A DNA stretch of 64,000 nt from Nodularia sp034931045 (GTDB taxonomy: Bacteria > Cyanobacteriota > Cyanobacteriia > Cyanobacteriales > Nostocaceae): positions 62,001 to 126,000 of the forward strand of contig NZ_JAYGHH010000009.1 of assembly GCF_034931045.1 (NCBI RefSeq), written 5' to 3'. A program made the translations under genes and the position numbers. The notes beneath the pieces were generated by a model that worked only from the letters and a program-made list of their open reading frames with translations, was not told the origin of the DNA and did not search any database. Each line of letters opens with the position of its first letter. The stretch's first letter is position 1. This document shows, in pieces, positions 61,717 to 64,000 of the stretch.

Positions 61717-61938
61717 ATGTCTAAAAATTTACCTTATATTATGCCTTCGCCTCAATTTTCGGTTGAGGAAACCTTCGCTAACTACCACGTAACTCACCAA
61801 TTTTACCAAGAAGTTCACACGCGCTCAGAGTTTGAGAATTATTGCGAATGGTATGAAATAACGGCAGAACAGCATCGTCGAGATTTAGAAAAAATGCGCG
61901 GCGAATTAAATATTTTCCAGTGGTTTCGCCGCTCGTGA
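61717..61938 (+). CDS. Small conserved-type unknown protein
   Basis: 73 residues from the ATG at 61717 (a TTG at 61711 adds two). Acidic and aromatic: SVEETFANYHVTHQFYQEV and FENYCEWYEITAEQHRRD, ending NIFQWFRRS. Helical, cytoplasmic, one Cys. No family recognised. Converges with ftrV 5 bp away. Confidence 0.6.
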   Translation: MSKNLPYIMPSPQFSVEETFANYHVTHQFYQEVHTRSEFENYCEWYEITAEQHRRDLEKMRGELNIFQWFRRS

Positions 61939-61943
61939 GTGAT

Positions 61944-62216
61944 TTAAATGACTTCTAATTCATTCTCACGTAAATGAGCTTTAAATTTTTTAGTAAACCT
62001 AACTAAAATTGGCAAATTAGCACTAACAGGTCTACCTTGCCATTCAGTAGCAATACTTATAACTTCGCCTTCTGTACCTTTAATGTCACAAGCCTGACCT
62101 CGATGCTCAGGATGATGATACACTACTACCGATTCTTTAACACGGACGCGATCGCCAACTTTCATAACAACACTTACATCTAGCTTTTGCTGTTCCACAA
62201 GCATCTCCACCTGCAT
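61944..62216 (-). CDS. ftrV: Ferredoxin-thioredoxin reductase, variable (alpha) subunit
   Basis: Structural subunit of the heterodimeric Fe-S enzyme that passes electrons from ferredoxin to thioredoxin in light-dependent redox control. SH3-like barrel: MKVGDRVRVKESVVVYHHPEH, then GTEGEVI and EWQGRPVSANLPILVRF, KFKAHLRENELEVI. The core begins at Met18 (62165); the 17-residue extension from 62216 may be real or the true start may be 62165. The catalytic subunit gene is not in the window. Confidence 0.92.
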   Translation of the reverse strand: MQVEMLVEQQKLDVSVVMKVGDRVRVKESVVVYHHPEHRGQACDIKGTEGEVISIATEWQGRPVSANLPILVRFTKKFKAHLRENELEVI

Positions 62217-62324
62217 TCCTCACTGAACTGCTTTTTTGACAAATAAACTGTTAATAACAGTCAATTTTAAGCTCCCATTGGGATAGAAGCTTTGTTTTAC
62301 GCCTTTTGTAACTGATATACAAAC

Positions 62325-62346
62325 AAAGCCTGCCCACGCAGGCTTT
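62325..62346 (-). terminator. Hairpin downstream of the PP2C gene
   Basis: Perfect 9-bp stem AAAGCCTGC/GCAGGCTTT with a 4-base loop. Little T follows on the minus strand, so efficiency is uncertain. Confidence 0.4.
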
Positions 62347-62351
62347 AACAG

Positions 62352-62447
62352 TTATCAGCTATCAGTTATCAGCTAAGAGACATAATTGGGTTTAAGTCCC
62401 CCACCATCCACTTTGATAACTGTTCACTGTTCACTGTTCACTGATTT
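62352..62447. repeat. Repeat-bounded element, shorter copy
   Basis: TTATCAG-type heptamers on the left, TTCACTG heptamers on the right, and a core GAGACATAATTGGGTTTAA-GTCCCCCA shared with 46173-46349 but without the 82-bp central part found there. Confidence 0.6.
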
Positions 62448-62559
62448 AATAGTGGTTATTCAGCGACATTCGGATAGTTTAAAACCCGCTTTGGTTGTGC
62501 TGTGCGCTTTAACGACAAATCCAATTCTACAACAAATAGTCATTGGTTACGCTTTCTAC

Positions 62560-64000
62560 TTACTGCCGTTGAGGGCATATAGGTTGCATTATTGGGGGGA
62601 GTTGCTGACATATCTGTGAAAATCCTTGAGGATTAAGTTGCCACCATGCAAATAAGCCCAGACCTGTACCTCCCACTAACACAGCCAATAATCCCCCAAC
62701 TACAACCAGAGGCTTACGCCGACTCAGTTGTTTTCCTGGGGTGGGGATGGATGAACCTGATAGATGATCAAGTGTCAGGTCTAAATCTAATAATGCTTGG
62801 GAACTTTCCGCCAAGGAAGATTCTGCTTCTAGTGGTTCTAGTGGTTCTGGTTTTTCAGTTTTGACAATTTCTCCTGGTGAAGATAATTCAGGAGTTGGCA
62901 CTATATATCCTTTAGATACTCGGCAAAGAGTCATGACCACAGAAGTATTATCATGATTATTTTTCTCATTTGCTAAATTAATCCAATTTCTGACAGCATC
63001 TTCAACTGAAATTTGACCTGCTAACACAGGAATGACATAATCCTGCCAGTATTTTTCTACCAAATCGTTATCACTTAAACCATCAGAACACAGCAGCAAT
63101 ACACCATCTTCTTCCAAAATTAAGCGTTTAATGGCAATGTGTAAGAATTCAGCATCTTTTGTCCCCAATGCTTGGGTGAGGGCAGTTGCATCTATTCTCT
63201 CCAGTGCTGGACGATGAAAACTCCGGGTCGAACGAACTTCTCGCGTCGCCACAATATCATCCACCGTTAGTAGTCGGCAGTAATCGCGAGTTATCCAATA
63301 GGCACGACTATCGCCAACATTAGCTAAATAAAGTTCATGGGCGTTATCTGATTGGTCGTTAGAGGTCTTTGGGACTCGTTGCGGCACTTGTACAGCCATG
63401 ACGAGGGTTGTGGCCATGCGTTCTCTACCTTGGCGTTTCTGTTCGTCATTACAAGCACAAATGACGTTATTCACGACTCGCAAGCTGGCTTCTAGTTGTG
63501 ACTGTAATAAATCAGGCGGAACAACTTCAGTTTGTTCTCCTACTTCCATTAACAAAGCACGCATTTGCAGTTTTAGGGACTGTACAGCCAATTGACTGGC
63601 AACCTCGCCGCCTTGGTGTCCACCAATGCCATCACAAACAATAGCTAACCGTGGCGCTATGGAATCATCTAAGTCACTGGCAAGCATCGGATAACAATTG
63701 TCTTCATTTTGTTGCAATTCCGGCCCGACATCGGTTGCACCCGCCACTTTTAGACTTAATGGTAATTCTGCCGCCAATGAAAGTAATAAGGCATTGAGTT
63801 GAGTGGAAATGCTTGCTAACTCTACCTCAGTGTTACACATCTGTTCAACGATGTTTGCTAATTCTGGAGATACTGGGGCGTTTACAGAGGCCACCCAAGG
63901 CTGCCAACATTTACCCAAATCGGCCAAACTTGGTTTCTCAGTAGCTGTTGTGGGGTGAAGTTCCAAAAGTCGCACACACCAACCTTGCGATCGCAGGTTA
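62560..64000 (-). CDS. PP2C-type serine/threonine phosphatase with C-terminal membrane anchor (5' end outside the window)
   Basis: Metal-dependent phosphatase. Motifs: GPELQQNEDNCYPM, VCDGIGGHQGGEVAS, ANVGDSRAYWI, LLLCSDGLSDNDLV and NHDNTSVVMTL, which supply the metal-binding Asp residues. A Pro/Glu-rich linker leads to a membrane helix (VVVGGLLAVLVGGTGLGLFAW) close to the C-terminus. The frame stays open to the window end: a GTG at 63975 is possible but codons before it (NLRSQGWC) are free of stops, so the gene probably continues upstream with the N-terminal region usual for large cyanobacterial PP2C proteins. Confidence 0.9.
   Translation of the reverse strand, partial: NLRSQGWCVRLLELHPTTATEKPSLADLGKCWQPWVASVNAPVSPELANIVEQMCNTEVELASISTQLNALLLSLAAELPLSLKVAGATDVGPELQQNEDNCYPMLASDLDDSIAPRLAIVCDGIGGHQGGEVASQLAVQSLKLQMRALLMEVGEQTEVVPPDLLQSQLEASLRVVNNVICACNDEQKRQGRERMATTLVMAVQVPQRVPKTSNDQSDNAHELYLANVGDSRAYWITRDYCRLLTVDDIVATREVRSTRSFHRPALERIDATALTQALGTKDAEFLHIAIKRLILEEDGVLLLCSDGLSDNDLVEKYWQDYVIPVLAGQISVEDAVRNWINLANEKNNHDNTSVVMTLCRVSKGYIVPTPELSSPGEIVKTEKPEPLEPLEAESSLAESSQALLDLDLTLDHLSGSSIPTPGKQLSRRKPLVVVGGLLAVLVGGTGLGLFAWWQLNPQGFSQICQQLPPIMQPICPQRQ

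Larger units (their letters stand above)
62217..62559. other. Intergenic region with repeat element and hairpin, 343 bp
   Basis: Holds the hairpin AAAGCCTGC/GCAGGCTTT (62325-62346) and the short repeat-bounded element (62352-62447). No gene. A 77-codon plus-strand frame is repeat-derived. Confidence 0.55.

Overview
The window comes from a heterocyst-forming filamentous cyanobacterium of the Nostoc/Anabaena group. The direct evidence is a complete 299-residue HetR, psbZ, a ferredoxin-thioredoxin reductase variable subunit, PcxA, alkaline invertases and acyl-lipid desaturases. The HIP1 octamer GCGATCGC is spread throughout, and there are many heptanucleotide short tandem repeats (STRRs) typical of Nostocaceae. 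No rRNA, CRISPR array, prophage or intact insertion sequence was seen. Four N-runs (3850-4029, 21335-21363, 35962-36064, 40023-40110) mark assembly gaps, at least two of them in or beside repeats.

Layout. 1-5.4 kb: a zinc dehydrogenase, a PiT phosphate permease carrying an in-frame STRR, and a gapped gene that appears to fuse a coiled coil, 25-residue tandem repeats and an EamA/DMT transporter. 5.4-12 kb: hetR after about 1 kb of non-coding DNA, a secreted protein with strictly periodic cysteines, a peptidoglycan amidase without a signal peptide, a secreted unknown and a CHAD protein. 12-24.4 kb: argJ, pcxA, an SF1-helicase-like protein, a Uma2 protein, a DHH-CBS-nucleotidyltransferase fusion, psbZ, ribH, tRNA-Gly(GCC) and a ProA paralogue that has lost its catalytic cysteine. 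24.4-27.4 kb: a compact three-gene cassette (AAA-type ATPase, iSTAND-like protein, unknown), the best candidate here for an undescribed system, followed by another Uma2 gene.

27.5-35.7 kb: four acyl-lipid desaturases on the minus strand in the order desC, desA, desB, desD, which predicts Delta9, Delta12, omega-3 and Delta6 desaturation and hence 18:4 lipids. They are followed by a Met-gamma-lyase-like PLP enzyme, bciB for chlorophyll synthesis and a lipoprotein. 36.7-43.4 kb: tandem GH100 invertases, the second with the catalytic Asp188 replaced by Tyr, then a PAS/GAF/GGDEF/EAL signalling protein. 44-64 kb: mostly housekeeping genes (rsmB, menH, mutL, add, purA, rplY, ftrV) mixed with conserved cyanobacterial unknowns, ending in a PP2C phosphatase that runs off the right edge.

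How it fits together. HetR controls heterocyst differentiation, and alkaline invertases split the sucrose that feeds heterocysts, so two parts of the window bear on diazotrophic life, though they are 30 kb apart. The other theme is repeat DNA shaping genes: STRR units supply stop codons, a start codon, a C-terminus, leader DNA, a transporter loop and a terminator stem. Two copies of a small repeat-bounded element look like full-length and internally deleted versions of one another.
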